Below are positions 63,363-64,000 of a stretch of 64,000 nt of DNA, piece by piece. The stretch is taken from NCBI GenBank assembly GCA_904419075.1, contig CAJFQM010000006.1, positions 62,001-126,000 of the forward strand, read 5' to 3'. This stretch comes from an uncultured Clostridia bacterium (GTDB lineage Bacteria > Bacillota > Clostridia > Christensenellales > Borkfalkiaceae). The first letter of the stretch is position 1. Each line of letters begins with the position of its first letter. The position numbers and the translations under genes are program-made. The notes beneath the pieces were generated by a model. The model searched no databases. It saw only the letters and a list, made by a program, of their open reading frames with translations, and was not told the DNA's origin.

Positions 63363-64000
63363 ATGGACAAAGAAAAAATTATCTCGCAGATGACGCTTGA
63401 AGAAAAAGCGGAAATGCTTACGGGCAAAGATTTTTGGTCGACGAAGGATTTCCCGAATCTCGGAATCAGGAGCCTGTTTCTTTCCGACGGCCCGCACGGG
63501 CTGAGAAAGCAGGCTGCCGCAAGCGACCATTTAGGACTGAATGCGTCCATTCCTGCGACGTGTTTTCCCACGGCTTCGGTCATGGCATGTTCTTGGGACG
63601 AGGAGTTGGGCGAACGAATCGGCGAAGCGCTGGGCGAGGAAGCAGCTACGCTGAACGTAGACGTGTTGTTGGGGCCGGGGCTGAATATCAAGAGAAATCC
63701 TCTCTGCGGAAGGAATTTCGAGTATTTTTCGGAAGATCCGTACTTGTCGGGGAAGATGGCGGCGGCTTACGTGCGCGGAATCCAGAGTAAAGGGGTTGCG
63801 GCGTGCGTGAAGCATTTTGCGGCGAATAACCGCGAGTATCGCCGCATGACGAGCGATTCGGTCATAGACGAACGCACGCTTCGGGAAATTTATCTCCGCG
63901 GCTTTGAAATCGCCGTGAAGGAGGGCGGAGCGAAATGCGTAATGTCGGCTTATAATAAGGTGAACGGCGAATTTTCGAATGAGAACCCGCATCTTTTGAA
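63363..64000 (+). CDS. GH3 beta-glucosidase, conventional domain order, 3' end missing
   Basis: The first 212 residues of a GH3 hydrolase; it runs off the window end. It begins with the N-terminal TIM barrel ([14 protein letters not shown]), then [11 protein letters not shown] near residue 39, [11 protein letters not shown] near 118 and [14 protein letters not shown] near 148, which are substrate-binding motifs of cytoplasmic beta-glucosidases. No signal peptide. Unlike the membrane GH3 upstream, its order is normal. ATG 63363 follows AGGGGCGG. The 204-nt gap before it (63159-63362) holds a short inverted repeat near 63180-63197 and no clear promoter. Confidence 0.92.
   Translation, partial: MDKEKIISQMTLEEKAEMLTGKDFWSTKDFPNLGIRSLFLSDGPHGLRKQAAASDHLGLNASIPATCFPTASVMACSWDEELGERIGEALGEEAATLNVDVLLGPGLNIKRNPLCGRNFEYFSEDPYLSGKMAAAYVRGIQSKGVAACVKHFAANNREYRRMTSDSVIDERTLREIYLRGFEIAVKEGGAKCVMSAYNKVNGEFSNENPHLL

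Noticed and set aside
59313-63530. Minus-strand frame of 1405 codons
   Set aside because: It runs antisense to GH78 and symporter genes with clear motifs, has biased Arg-rich composition and no ribosome binding site. It results from stop-codon avoidance in the sense genes.
1-64000. CRISPR arrays and insertion sequences
   Set aside because: No regularly spaced direct repeats and no transposase frames were found. The only repeats are the short tandem units and hairpins listed.

Overview
The window looks like a chromosomal segment of an anaerobic member of the Clostridia (Bacillota) with a prophage remnant at its left edge. Signs of this are pyruvate:ferredoxin oxidoreductase, an ECF vitamin transporter module, strong sigma-A type promoters with exact 17-nt spacers, GGAGG-type ribosome binding sites, a likely Re-citrate synthase, and glycoside hydrolases with a GPH-type symporter. 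The host genes largely avoid TTA, CTA and TCA codons, so very long spurious antisense frames appear (up to 1405 codons). A gut Christensenellales-like lineage is a guess from gene style only.

Region 1 (1-9230) is the right end of a prophage: a partial structural protein, a BppU-type receptor-binding fibre, small unknown proteins including a Dps/ferritin-like protein with a complete ferroxidase motif, three overlapping membrane-protein genes where a lysis module would be expected, a strong terminator, then an independently transcribed ImmA/IrrE protease plus two-TM protein cassette. It ends in the 3' half of a tRNA-Val(CAC) gene, read here as attR. The integrase and intact tRNA lie outside the window.

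Region 2 (9230-27000) is core genome: a GT4 glycosyltransferase and a tiny Ser-rich lipoprotein fired from back-to-back consensus promoters, nifJ, a fused EcfA1-EcfA2 ATPase with EcfT, truA, a CPBP protease, a repeat-tailed membrane protein, mnmE, a LysR regulator, lepA, a small MGMT-like protein and hemW.

Region 3 (27000-33670) is a surface-glycan block: a reductase/epimerase, a GT87-like membrane protein, rfbF-rfbG-rfbH for CDP-3,6-dideoxyhexose precursors, and a GT2 glycosyltransferase. Region 4 (33670-38925) holds an AraC regulator, a GH27 alpha-galactosidase coupled to a small zinc-ribbon protein, a divergent ribokinase-LacI pair under a palindromic operator, and a SIMPL-domain protein.

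Region 5 (39070-52845) is a long amino-acid operon. It starts with a probable attenuator: a 42-codon leader peptide rich in Val/Ile/Leu, then a rho-independent terminator. Next come a branched-chain amino-acid ABC importer (with LivM and LivG fused), Re-citrate synthase, aconitase and isocitrate dehydrogenase (acetyl-CoA plus oxaloacetate to 2-oxoglutarate), proB, proA, proC and asnA. This links import of branched-chain amino acids to supply of the glutamate, proline and asparagine skeletons.

Region 6 (52850-64000) has a LytTR regulator with an AgrC-like kinase, then a saccharolytic block: a domain-swapped GH3 enzyme anchored in the membrane at both ends with a four-TM partner, a GH78 alpha-L-rhamnosidase, a GPH sugar:cation symporter and the start of a conventional GH3 beta-glucosidase. 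The most unusual items are the branched-chain leader-peptide attenuator and the operon behind it, the prophage Dps-like gene, the attR-proximal ImmA cassette, and the membrane-anchored permuted GH3 with a nine-G tract.
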